Below are positions 9,838-18,152 of a stretch of DNA of 64,000 bases, piece after piece (the first letter of the stretch is position 1; each line of letters begins with the position of its first letter). The DNA is from Roseicyclus sp. (lineage in GTDB: Bacteria; Pseudomonadota; Alphaproteobacteria; Rhodobacterales; Rhodobacteraceae): positions 84,905-148,904 of the forward strand of contig JAGYLB010000073.1 of assembly GCA_018401055.1 (NCBI GenBank), given 5' to 3'. Position numbers and translations under genes: made by a program. The notes under the pieces were generated by a model that saw nothing but the letters and a program-made list of their open reading frames with translations, did no database searches and was not told where the DNA came from.

Positions 9838-10651
9838 ATGGAAAGCGCCGCCACAGCCTTGCCCGGTCTTGCCCTTGCCGAAGTCACGGGCGCCTTGCTG
9901 CAGGGCCTGTTCGCCATGCTCAGGATCGGCGCCTTCGTGATCGCGGCGCCGCTGTTTGCCGCCCGCTTTGTACCCCTGCCGGTGCGCATCATCATCGCCG
10001 TGGTCCTTACCATTCCGGTCGTCACCACCGTCGAGATGCCCGCACCCGAGGTTCTGGCCAGCCTGCGCGTGGTACCGATGATCGCGGTGGAACTGGCGCT
10101 AGGTCTGGCCGCAGGTCTTGTCTTGCAGATCCTGTTCTCGGCGGCCACGATGGCGGGCGACTGGATCGCGGCGACCGCGGGCCTGCCATTCGCCGCGCAG
10201 ATGGACCCCAACACTGGCGGGCAATCGCCCGTGGTCGCACAGCTCTTGTTCCTGCTTTTGCTGGGCCTGTTTCTGGCCGAAGACGGACATCTGGCCGCCA
10301 TCCGCCTCATCATCCAGAGCTACACGGTGATCCCGCCCGGCGGCACGATCGCACCCGGCGCGCTGACCGGCGCCGGGCTGACCGCCGCGGGCCTGCTCTT
10401 CGAGACGGCGGCCGCCTTGATGCTGCCCGTCGTGTCGATCTTGCTGATCGTCAACATCATCATCGGCGTCATCACCCGGTCCGCGCCGCAGATGAACCTG
10501 TTTTCCTTTGGCTTTCCCTTGATGCTGACCACCGCCATCGGCCTGTTGTTCCTGACCACGCCCTCGCTTGGCCATGCCATGGCGGCGCTGTTTCCCCGCG
10601 CGCTCGACCTCATGGCCAGCTTCCTGATCGGGGGGCGCAAACGATGGCTGA
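9838..10651 (+). CDS. fliR: Flagellar export gate protein FliR (frameshift in a G run at the 3' end)
   Basis: Third channel subunit of the export gate, with about six hydrophobic helices and the family segments MLRIGAFVIAAPLFAARFVP and NPNT-like AAQMDPNTGGQSPVVAQLLF. As read, the frame continues to 10731 with an implausible Arg/Lys-rich tail that overlaps flhB by almost 90 bases. If the six-G run at 10631-10636 had five Gs, the protein would end IGGANDG with a stop overlapping the flhB start, as expected for this gene pair. This is the clearest single homopolymer error in the window. The true length is about 270 residues. Confidence 0.93.
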
Positions 10652-11822
10652 GGGCGAGGACGGACAGGAAAAGACAGAAGATCCGACGCAAAAGAAACTC
10701 GACGACGCGCGCGAGGAAGGAAAGGTGCTGACCTCGCGCGAGATGTATGTCTTCACCGCGCTGGCGCTGGCGACCCTGATCCTGACCGTGGGGCGCGGGA
10801 CGCTGGCCGATCTGCCCGCGCTCTGGGGGCGCGGCCTGACGCTTGCGCCCGGCCCCGATCTCGACGCGCTGGCCGTCACCCGTTTGGGCGAGGCGCTGTG
10901 GACGGTGGTCGCGGCCGGAATGATCGCGGGGCTGCCCTTTGTCGCTATAGCCATCGGCACGCAGCTGTCGATCGGCGGCATCGCATTCTCCCCCAAGGCC
11001 ATCGGCCCGAAATGGAACAAGCTTGATCCGCTGGCAGGGCTGAAACGCATGGTCTCGGCGCAATCGGCGGTCGAACTGGCCAAGGCCATCGTCAAGGTCG
11101 CGGCCCTGATCGGCGTCGGCGTTTTGGCGCTCTGGGGGATGCTGCCCGCGCTTGACCGCACGGCCAGCATGCAGACGGGCGATGCCATGGCTGTCTTCGG
11201 ACAGGCGCTGGTGCGCGTTCTGGCGGGCCTGACGCTGGTTCTGGCCGCTATCGGCGCGCTGGATCTGATGTGGCAGATCCACAGCCACACATCCTCGCTC
11301 AAGATGTCGCATCAGGAGGTGAAACAGGAATTCAAGGAAAGCGAGGGCTCGCCCGAGATGAAGGGCCGCATGCGCAGCCTGCAATATCAGGCCGCGCGGC
11401 GTGCGGGCGAACGCGCCTCGGTCCCGCAGACGGCCGAGGCGACGGCCATCATCACCAACCCGTCGCATTTCGCCGTGGCATTGCGCTACGAGCCGGGCCA
11501 GCCGGGCGCGCCGATCATCGTGGCGATGGGCCGCGATCTGGTCGCGCGTGACATCCGCGGCCTGGCGCGGCGCCGCGCCATCCCTACCCTGTCGGCCCCG
11601 CCGCTGGCGCGCGCGCTCTATTTCGCGGGCGGCATCGGTCAGGAAATTCCCGTCGATCTTTATGCCGCCGTGGCCACCGTTCTGGCCCATGTCTGGCGGC
11701 TGGAACAAGGCCTGGCCGATCCGATGCCCGAAATCGACCTGCCCGAAACCCTGCGCTTTGACGCCAATGGCCGCCGCGAACGCCTTGATGACACAGATCC
11801 GCGAAAAGGACCCAAAAGATGA
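10644..11822 (+). CDS. flhB: Flagellar export switch protein FlhB (NPSH variant)
   Basis: Intact 392-residue membrane protein that controls export substrate switching. Four transmembrane helices are followed by the cytoplasmic linker helix (HQEVKQEFKESEGSPEMKGR) and the autocleavage domain. The family cleavage motif NPTH reads NPSH here (residues 272-275, codons from 11457), a conservative Thr-to-Ser change. The rest of the site (ITNPSHFAVALRYEPGQPGA) is normal. The N-terminus GQEKTEDPTQKKLDDAREEG is the hallmark FlhB opening. It is the last gene of the fliO operon before small downstream reading frames. Confidence 0.97.
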   Translation: MAEGEDGQEKTEDPTQKKLDDAREEGKVLTSREMYVFTALALATLILTVGRGTLADLPALWGRGLTLAPGPDLDALAVTRLGEALWTVVAAGMIAGLPFVAIAIGTQLSIGGIAFSPKAIGPKWNKLDPLAGLKRMVSAQSAVELAKAIVKVAALIGVGVLALWGMLPALDRTASMQTGDAMAVFGQALVRVLAGLTLVLAAIGALDLMWQIHSHTSSLKMSHQEVKQEFKESEGSPEMKGRMRSLQYQAARRAGERASVPQTAEATAIITNPSHFAVALRYEPGQPGAPIIVAMGRDLVARDIRGLARRRAIPTLSAPPLARALYFAGGIGQEIPVDLYAAVATVLAHVWRLEQGLADPMPEIDLPETLRFDANGRRERLDDTDPRKGPKR

Positions 11823-12047
11823 CCCGAGACAGCGATACCGACACCGACAGCCGCACGCGCATGACCACCGGGGCGATGATCTCGACCTTGTGTTTCGCGG
11901 GCGCGGCCCTTGCGCTGGCTGATGCCGCCTCGCAGGCCGAGGGGCTGCGCGCGGCGAAGCCTTTGGCTGACCGCCGTGGCATCGGGCGCGGGCGCGCTGA
12001 GGTTTCAGATCGCCCGCGTCGTCAGTTGGCTCAGAAAATCGGCGTGA
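11819..12047 (+). CDS. Small membrane protein downstream of flhB (frameshifted, unknown)
   Basis: Not recognised. The ATG overlaps the flhB stop (ATGA), suggesting translational coupling. The N-terminal part reads MTRDSDTDTDSRTRMTTGAM followed by a hydrophobic stretch (ISTLCFAGAALALADAASQA). After an indel near 11955, a second hydrophobic segment in another frame reads LWLTAVASGAGALRFQIARV and ends WLRKSA at 12045-12047. The corrected product is about 75 residues with one or two membrane helices. Its 3' end overlaps the convergent gene at 12031 by 17 bases. Function unknown; flagellar association is inferred from coupling to flhB. Confidence 0.5.
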
Positions 12048-12609
12048 CCACGCCGCCGCTGGCCAGCCGCACCGCCCAATGGTCGATCTCGGCAGCGAAA
12101 CGTTCGCCCAGATCCGGATAGGCCGCGATCAGCACCTCGATGGCCTGCTCGCGCGGATCGTCGGAGGTTGCGACCGAAGGATCGACCCGGCGTGTGGCCT
12201 CGCTGCCCAACGTCACTTCGGCATGGGTCGCATCCATCCGGCGCACCGACCACGGCGTGCCCAGCGTGTCGAACACGATCTCGTCGCCCTCGCAGTACCA
12301 GCCAGTCTGGCGCACCGCATGGGTTGTCAGGAAATGGCGCAGCGCGTCGGGGTCGGATTGCAAGATATCGGCCCCGATCCTGAGCCAGCCGTCCTCCAGA
12401 CTGTGCGACAGGCAAAGCCACGCGCCACCGGCTTCGGGCCGGAAGGCCAGCGCCCCCTCGACGTCATCGCGGTCGCAGACCTGAAAGGCGCGGTCGCCCA
12501 AGGCGATCTTGGCGAAGGGCGCGGTGCTGACCGGGGCGGCGCAGGGCATCGAGACGGCACCCTTGGCGGTGTCGATGGCGGCGTCGGTCATGTGGACGAA
12601 ATCTTCCAT
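12031..12609 (-). CDS. Hypothetical protein
   Basis: Not recognised. An intact frame encodes about 192 residues, starting MEDFVHMTDAAIDTAKGAVS behind a good AGAAGGAAAG ribosome site. The protein is soluble-looking and acidic, with segments such as QVCDRDDVEGALAFRPEAGG and DPREQAIEVLIAAYPDLGER and a hydrophobic end GGVVTPIF. No catalytic motif is visible. The plus strand is also open here, but the minus frame has the better start site and more protein-like composition. It is convergent with the small gene after flhB and divergent from the sigma-54-controlled gene at 12743. Confidence 0.55.
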   Translation of the reverse strand: MEDFVHMTDAAIDTAKGAVSMPCAAPVSTAPFAKIALGDRAFQVCDRDDVEGALAFRPEAGGAWLCLSHSLEDGWLRIGADILQSDPDALRHFLTTHAVRQTGWYCEGDEIVFDTLGTPWSVRRMDATHAEVTLGSEATRRVDPSVATSDDPREQAIEVLIAAYPDLGERFAAEIDHWAVRLASGGVVTPIF

Positions 12610-12692
12610 GGTCTTTCCTTCTGGCGATGGCAGCGGTTCCAAGCTCAACGGCGGCGATGTCTGGGTTTTGTAGCGCCGCCGCGTCATGGATC

Positions 12693-12707
12693 TGGCACGG
12701 AACCTGC
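12693..12707 (+). promoter_or_regulatory. Sigma-54 promoter upstream of the unknown gene at 12743
   Basis: TGGCAC-GGAAC-CTGC has a perfect -24 element and correct GG-N10-GC spacing, 36 bases before the ATG at 12743. The pattern is the same as the fliO promoter, placing the next two unknown genes in the flagellar sigma-54 regulon. Confidence 0.75.
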
Positions 12708-12742
12708 ATCATCGCCGCGACCCAGACCGAGCGGAGAGCGCG

Positions 12743-13459
12743 ATGACACAAGGTTCAACCCCGGACACCCCGACGAGCATCCGCCTCGGCGCTTGAGGCG
12801 GCAGAGGCCGCGACCGATGCCGCCTCCGAGGCGCAGGGCCTGCGCAGCACCGCCGAAACCGCCCTTGCGCGGCCTCGATCGCAGCACCGGGCGCATCGGC
12901 CCCTTGCTGATCGGCTGCCTTGTCGGATCGACTGCGGTGCTGGGCCTCGGCGCGCTGTTCCACTTGCGCGCCATGGCCGATCTGCGCACCGCGACCGCAG
13001 CCCAGATCGAGGCGCTGGCGGTATTTTCCACCCGCGTCGGCGCGCTCGACACCCAGCTTTCCGCCGTCTCGGGCATGACCGAGCGCCTCACGGCGCTCGA
13101 GGCGCAGACGGCGGCCGTCGGACCCGGGCTCGAAGCCGGGCTCGCCCAGACGGCCGAGACCCTGATCGCGCATGCCACCGCTCAGGCGGAGACGGCGCAG
13201 AACGCGCAATCCCAGACCACGACCGCGCTCCTCGACGCCATCGCGGCGGCCGGGACCCAGACCACGGATGCGGTGACGGCCGGTGCATCCGACCTGCAAC
13301 TGGCCCTGTCGCGGATGCTGGCCACCGGGTCTACCTGCCGCGACCGGTGAAGTGGTCAACCGCGCCCCCGGCACCGCCGCCCCGGCCCGCCGCCCCTGCC
13401 GCGCGCCCGACACCCACCGCGCGTCCCTGCGCCGCCGCCAACCCTTCAGCTATCCTTGA
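12743..13459 (+). CDS. Unknown membrane-anchored coiled-coil protein, sigma-54 controlled (frameshifted)
   Basis: Not recognised. After an alanine/glutamate-rich N-terminus there is one transmembrane helix (IGPLLIGCLVGSTAVLGLGA). A long alanine/threonine/glutamine-rich region with coiled-coil character follows (AVFSTRVGALDTQLSAVSGM and repeated AETxxxxATAQAETAQNAQS patterns). A proline-rich tail appears to end NPFSYP at 13459. Indels near 12785, 12870, 13335 and 13445 split the frame. The topology (short cytoplasmic part, helix, long periplasmic coiled coil, Pro-rich end) is reminiscent of cell-wall-facing structural proteins. It directly follows a sigma-54 site, so a motility role is likely but unproven. 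Confidence 0.6.
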
Positions 13460-13463
13460 GCTG

Positions 13464-14183
13464 ATGACCGACCGGCAAGCAGACGCCCCGCCCGCTGCGG
13501 GCATCCCCCGGCAGCCTCGTGTTGAGCGAGCCCAACCGATTTGGACAAGCCATCGGACTGCGCGCGGGCGACCGCTTGATCGCAGTCAACGGCCTGCCCA
13601 TCGCACCCGAACCATCGGCGCTGAACGGCCGGGTCGGCCCCAGGGGCCGACCCGCCGCACTGGTGTTCGAGCGTGCGGGCTGGTCTGGGTGGTGCTGTCG
13701 GACACGCCCGGCCTTGGTCGCTGGAGGCCCGGCCCACCGCCCATCGACCGGCCCGAAAATCCAAAGGGGCGGATCCATCCTGAAAGCCTGCATAACTGGG
13801 AAGTGCTGCGCGCGCCCGACGGGCGCTACGACGTGCAGCCCGTGGCGCTGCCCCTGATGGCGCTGGTCGCGCCGCCACTATGGCTGTTGCAATCGCGCCT
13901 TTGGGGTGGGCTGTCGATCTGGGCGACACTTGTGCTGCTGGGCGTGCCTTTGGGCTGGCCCGCAGTGGCGGTCCTGCATGCCATCGCGGCAGTCTATTTC
14001 TGGAAATCCGGCCCGGCGCTGTGGCGGGCGGACCGCATTGCGCGCGGTCTCAAGCCTGATGGGGTGATCGCCACGGCTTCGGAAACGGCGCTGCACACCC
14101 ATATCCGCGACTGGCATCCGGGCGCGCGCTACCTGCACGCACCCATGCACCGCCCGGGCCTGGAACTGCCCGGCAACGCCTGA
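13464..14183 (+). CDS. PDZ-like and membrane domain protein in the flagellar locus (frameshifted)
   Basis: Starts 4 bases after the preceding gene, so it is probably co-transcribed. The N-terminal half contains a degenerate PDZ-like core (GQAIGLRAGDRLIAVNGLPI), read in frame 1 between about 13519 and 13680. The C-terminal half, in frame 3, has two hydrophobic helices (LMALVAPPLWLLQSRLWGGL and a GWPAVAVLHAIAAVYFW region) and a soluble tail ending GLELPGNA. Two indels, near 13515 and 13680, are required. It could bind a protein C-terminus at the membrane. Its function is not known to me. Confidence 0.6.
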   Translation: MTDRQADAPPAAGIPRQPRVERAQPIWTSHRTARGRPLDRSQRPAHRTRTIGAERPGRPQGPTRRTGVRACGLVWVVLSDTPGLGRWRPGPPPIDRPENPKGRIHPESLHNWEVLRAPDGRYDVQPVALPLMALVAPPLWLLQSRLWGGLSIWATLVLLGVPLGWPAVAVLHAIAAVYFWKSGPALWRADRIARGLKPDGVIATASETALHTHIRDWHPGARYLHAPMHRPGLELPGNA

Positions 14184-14200
14184 GCCGACCGGCGCGGCGC

Positions 14201-15516
14201 TTACGCCGCGAGCCGTGCCCGGCGCTTGCGCTCGAAGGAAGATGCGATCTTGAGCATGTCGCGGTACTTCGCGACCGTGCGGCGGGCCAGATGGGTGCCC
14301 TCGTCGCTGATCACCTTGGCGATGGCATCATCGCTCAAGGGATTGGCCGGGTCCTCGTCGCGGACCAGCTGCTGGATGCGGTGACGCACCGCCGCCGAGG
14401 AGGCCGATCCTTCGCCATCCGAGGCCAGCGCGGTGGAAAACAGCCGCTTGAGCCCGAATGTCCCCTGGGGCGTCGCCATCATGATACCGCTCGTGACACG
14501 GCTGACGGTGCTTTCATGCACGCCCACCGCATCGGCCACCTCGCGCAGCGTCATCGGCTGCAGATAGGCCGCGCCCCCGCCAGAAACGCCGCCTGACGGC
14601 GCACGATCTCGGCCCCGATCATCAAGGTGGTCTGGTTGCGATGCTCGATCGCGCGGCGCAGCCAGCGTGCCAGCGACAGCCGCTCGCCCACATAGACCGC
14701 AGCGTCGCGGGCACGCCGCACGCTGTCGGCCGCCGTCTCGTCGATCACGACGGTCGGCAGGGTCGAGCGGTTGAGATCCACCCGCCAGCCCTCGGGGCCA
14801 CGGGTCACCAGCAGGTCGGGTTCGCGCAGGGTCAGATCCCCATGCGAGAAAACCGCGCCGGGCTTTGGGTTGAGGCTGCGCAACTGGCGCAGCAGCGGCT
14901 TGAGGCTGTCCATGTCGACGCCCAGCGCGCGGCACAATCCGGCCATGTCGGCGGCGGCCAGCATCGGCAGGTTGGTCAGGAGCTTGGCGAAAACGGGGGT
15001 CATCATGCCCCGGTCCTCGGCCTGCAGCGCCAGACATTCGGCCAGGCTGCGCGCGAAAAGGCCCGCGGGTTCGACCTGCTGCACGTCGCGCAAAAGCGCC
15101 AGCGCCTGATCCTGGTCTAGGCCCGTGGCTGCGGCCAGCACGTCCAGCGGCTCGCCCAGCCAGCCATTGGGCTCAAGCGCCTCGAGGAAACGCTCGGCAG
15201 CCAGACGGCGGCGCGGGTCGGGGAACATCACGTCGAACTGCGCCGAGACATGGGCGTAAAGCGACAGGTCATGGGCGGCCAGACGGCTGCCGATATCGTC
15301 CATGTCCTCGGAGGCCCCACCGCGCGACATCGGCAGCGACGGAACGGGCCGGCTGGAGACCGCGACATCGAGAAAGGGGTTTTCCTCGGCGGCCTTCTCG
15401 ATGAAGGCGTGCAGATCGTGGTTGGACAGTTGCAGAAGACAGATTGCCTGCTGCAACTGGGTCGTCATGACCAGCGACTGCCGCTGGGCCATTCTGGGTG
15501 CGAGATGTAGAGTCAT
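14201..15516 (-). CDS. rpoN: RNA polymerase sigma-54 factor RpoN (frameshifted)
   Basis: Sigma-54 factor, most likely the flagellum-dedicated copy given the surrounding -24/-12 promoters. Region I is the expected Gln-rich opening (RMAQRQSLVMTTQLQQAICL), then a short acidic region II. The core-binding domain includes LEPNGWLGEPLDVLAAATGL and LRSLNPKPG. The HTH (LREVADAVGVHESTVSRVTS) and the RpoN box ARRTVAKYR near the C-terminus are intact. One G is missing from a run near 14580; restoring it joins the halves into about 438 residues, shorter than enteric RpoN. It has no sigma-54 site of its own that I can see. Confidence 0.93.
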
Positions 15517-15645
15517 GCCTGATCCTCCGGGTTCGAAGGCAGCAAAGCTCGCGATTTTAGCCCGTCACAAGATCGGCGATTTGACACCTTGGGCGGCGGT
15601 CTGACAGCACCCGCCCCCATCTTTCGACACACTGATTTCAAAAGG

Positions 15646-15672
15646 AAAAACCCGACGCTTGCGCGCCGGGTT
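15646..15672 (-). terminator. Rho-independent terminator after fliC
   Basis: On the minus strand an AACCCG...CGGGTT stem is followed by a run of five T residues (plus-strand A run at 15646-15650). It sits 24 bases after the fliC stop, between fliC and rpoN, isolating the highly expressed flagellin gene. Confidence 0.75.
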
Positions 15673-15695
15673 CCACCAGGGGTGTCAATTTTCCG

Positions 15696-17172
15696 TCACC
15701 CGCGCAGCAGGCTCAGGACGTTTTGCTGGGACGCGTTGGCCTGTGCGAGCATCGCGGTCGCGGCCTGGGCAAGGATCTTGCCGCGTGCCATGGCCGACGA
15801 TTCTTTCGCAAAGTCCGCATCCATGACGCCCGACCGCGCCGCCTCGACGTTGACCGTGATGTTGGTCAGGTTCGAGATCGTGCTGTCCAGACGGTTCGAC
15901 ACGGCACCGAGGTCCGAGCGGGACTGCGAGATCTTCTGCAGCGCCATGTCGATCACGCCGATCGCCTTGGCCGCGCCATCCGCCGTCGTCAGGTCAATCT
16001 CGGCGACCGATTCCAGCTCGGAGCCTTCGGTCGTGTTGGCGAAATGCTCCGCTGTGCCCGAGGCGACCGTGAAGGACTTGGTCGAGGCGACTTCCACGGT
16101 GCCGGTCACGGCAGCCGAGTCGGAGGTCTGGCCAAGGTCAGTTGCGTTGCCCGTCGAGACCCCGGCTGCATCGAGCGAGTCGATGCTGAAGTCGGTCGTG
16201 GTCGAGGTCACATCGGTCAGCATGATGTCGTCGCCGTTGGCGTCGCGCAGAACGATCGAGGAGTTGTCGGTCGAGGAGCCCATTTCGGCAGTGATGCCGG
16301 TCTGGCCCGAGACCGCGTTGATCGCGTCGCGCAGGCCGCGGATGTCGGTGGAATCCGCGATGGCCACGTCGCCGATGGACACGGCATTGCCCGAGGTCGT
16401 GCCGATCTTGAAGGACACGGTGTCGCCGGTCGTGAAGCCCGACAGCTTGGCCGCGGTCGTGGCGGTCGCCCTCGACACCGGTCTGGGCTGTCAGCTTGTT
16501 CATCTCGGCGGCGAGATCGCGGGCCGACTGGCCGGCGGTCGTCGTCACTTCGGCGGAACCCGCGTAGCCGGTGATCGTGATAGTGACGCCGCCTGCGACC
16601 ACGTCATCGGTGTCGGTCAGGCCGGTGCCGGTGGTGACGGCCGACTGCGAGCGGGCGACGTTGGCGCCGATGGCGGTGGCGGCTGCGCTGTCGACGTTGA
16701 CGGTCATGGTCTGACCACGGTCCGCACCAATCTGCAGCTGCTTGTTTGCGAAGGAGCCGTCCAGAACCTTCATGCCGTTGAAGGTGGTGTTCTCGGCGAC
16801 CGAGTTGATCTCGGCGATCAGCTGGCGCGATTCCGAGGTCAGGTTGTTGCGGTTGGTCGCGGTGTTGGTGTCGTTCGAGGACTGCACGGCCAGTTCGCGC
16901 AGACGCTGCAGCATGTTCGACACTTCGACATGCGCGCCTTCGGTCGTGTCGACCAGGTTCTTGCCGTCGGTGGCGTTGCGAACGGCCTGGTTGAGGCCCT
17001 TGATCTGCGAAGTCATCTTTTCCGCGATGGCCATGCCGGCCGCGTCGTCCTTGGCGGCGTTGATGCGCAGGCCCGAGGACAGGCGCAGCATCGACTCGTT
17101 CATGTCGTCGTTGATGCGGGTCATGTTGGCCTGGGCGTTGATGGCCCCGATGTTGGTATTGATCGTCGTCAT
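15696..17172 (-). CDS. fliC: Flagellin (one frameshift)
   Basis: Structural subunit of the filament. The conserved N-terminal D0/D1 region opens MTTINTNIGAINAQANMTRI and includes LSSGLRINAAKDDAAGMAIA. The C-terminal D1/D0 region has LGAVSNRLDSTISNLTNITV and ends QANASQQNVLSLLRG. The variable D2-type middle (about 190-370) is Thr/Ser/Asp-rich with no recognisable domain. One indel near 16480 splits the gene; joined, it gives about 490 residues. It is the only flagellin in the window. A 534-residue open frame on the opposite strand is a high-GC shadow. Confidence 0.96.
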
Positions 17173-17220
17173 GGTCCAGTCTCCGGTGGTTAGAGGTTGG
17201 CGCCCTCAGCGCTCGGAGAT

Positions 17221-17248
17221 TGCAACGGCACGGTCGGAAAATGTTTAG
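17221..17248 (-). promoter_or_regulatory. Possible sigma-28 (FliA-type) promoter of fliC
   Basis: Reading the minus strand, CTAAA is followed after 15 bases by CCGTTGCA. This resembles the flagellar sigma-28 pattern (TAAA, about 15 bases, GCCGATAA) at the -35 and the GCCG part of the -10, with a weaker 3' half. It ends 49 bases before the fliC start. No sigma-54 element in the correct orientation precedes fliC, in contrast to motA on the other strand. Confidence 0.35.
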
Positions 17249-17327
17249 AAATCCTGTGGAGAGACAGATCAAGCATCTGAAATATATATACTAATATCCT
17301 TGTCCCACGACGCCCTCCGCGTCGGCT

Positions 17328-17342
17328 TGGCACGGGACTTGC
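17328..17342 (+). promoter_or_regulatory. Sigma-54 promoter upstream of motA
   Basis: TGGCAC-GGGAC-TTGC is a perfect match to the -24/-12 consensus, 38 bases before the motA start at 17381. It probably drives motA-motB and possibly fliD. Confidence 0.88.
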
Positions 17343-17380
17343 TCCTGTGATTGGGAAATCCCCCTGCCGGAGACCCCCCT

Positions 17381-18142
17381 ATGGATATCGCTTCGCTCGT
17401 CGGCCTGATCGGGGCCGTCGCCATGATCATCGGTTCGATGATCTATTCCGGGGGCGTCGGGCCCTACGTCGACATCCCCTCGATCCTGATCGTGATCGGC
17501 GGGACGTTCTTTGCCGTCATGTTCACCACGCCGATGGGCGTGTTCCTGGGCAGTTTCGGCGCGATGGCCAAGGCTTTCATGCCCAAGGCCAAGAAGCGCG
17601 AAGAGCTGATCACCCGCATGGTCGAGCTGTCCGATCTTGCGCGCAAGAACGGCCTGATGGCGCTGGAGGGGCAGGAGGTGCCCGACCGCTTCTTCGAAAA
17701 GGGGATGCAGATGCTGGTCGATGGCGCGGATGAGCAAAAGCTCGTCAAGCAGCTGAAACAGGAAATCCGGTCGATGAAGGAACGCCACGCCGAACAGCAG
17801 GGCGCGGTCAAGGCCTGGATCGACATCGCCCCCGCGATGGGGATGATCGGCACGCTGATCGGCCTCGTGCAGATGCTGGGCGCGATGGAAGACCCGCAGG
17901 CCATCGGCCCCGCCATGGCGGTGGCGCTTTTGACAACGATGTATGGCGCGATCATGGCCAACGTGATCTTCGGCCCGATGCTGACGAAGCTGGAGGGCTA
18001 TTCCGCCAACGAAGTTGTCTACCGCGAGATGGTGCTGGAAGGCCTGCGCAACATCGCGCGCGGCGAATCCGGGCGCAACGTGCAAGAACAGATGATCGCC
18101 ACCATGCCGCCGAAGATGCAGGCCAAGATGCTGGCGGCCTGA
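17381..18142 (+). CDS. motA: Flagellar motor stator protein MotA
   Basis: Intact 253-residue stator subunit with four transmembrane helices, of the shorter MotA/PomA type. The first helices read LIGAVAMIIGSMIYSGGVGP and IPSILIVIGGTFFAVMFTTP. The cytoplasmic loop carries the charged torque residues around MKERHAEQQG, and the ion-channel helices read AWIDIAPAMGMIGTLIGLVQ and AMAVALLTTMYGAIMANVIF. The start at 17381 is chosen over 17351 for its better fit to the family and its position behind a GGAGACC ribosome site. motB follows 10 bases later. Confidence 0.96.
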   Translation: MDIASLVGLIGAVAMIIGSMIYSGGVGPYVDIPSILIVIGGTFFAVMFTTPMGVFLGSFGAMAKAFMPKAKKREELITRMVELSDLARKNGLMALEGQEVPDRFFEKGMQMLVDGADEQKLVKQLKQEIRSMKERHAEQQGAVKAWIDIAPAMGMIGTLIGLVQMLGAMEDPQAIGPAMAVALLTTMYGAIMANVIFGPMLTKLEGYSANEVVYREMVLEGLRNIARGESGRNVQEQMIATMPPKMQAKMLAA

Positions 18143-18152
18143 GGCAGACCCC

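Noticed and set aside
12079..13350. A 423-codon open frame on the plus strand
   Set aside because: Its first half is the shadow of the minus-strand gene at 12031-12609, and only the part after about 12890 is protein-like; that part is already annotated as the coiled-coil gene starting at 12743.
15589..17193. A 534-codon open frame antisense to fliC
   Set aside because: High-GC codon bias leaves the opposite strand open. The product is low-complexity and biased, while the minus strand encodes unmistakable flagellin.
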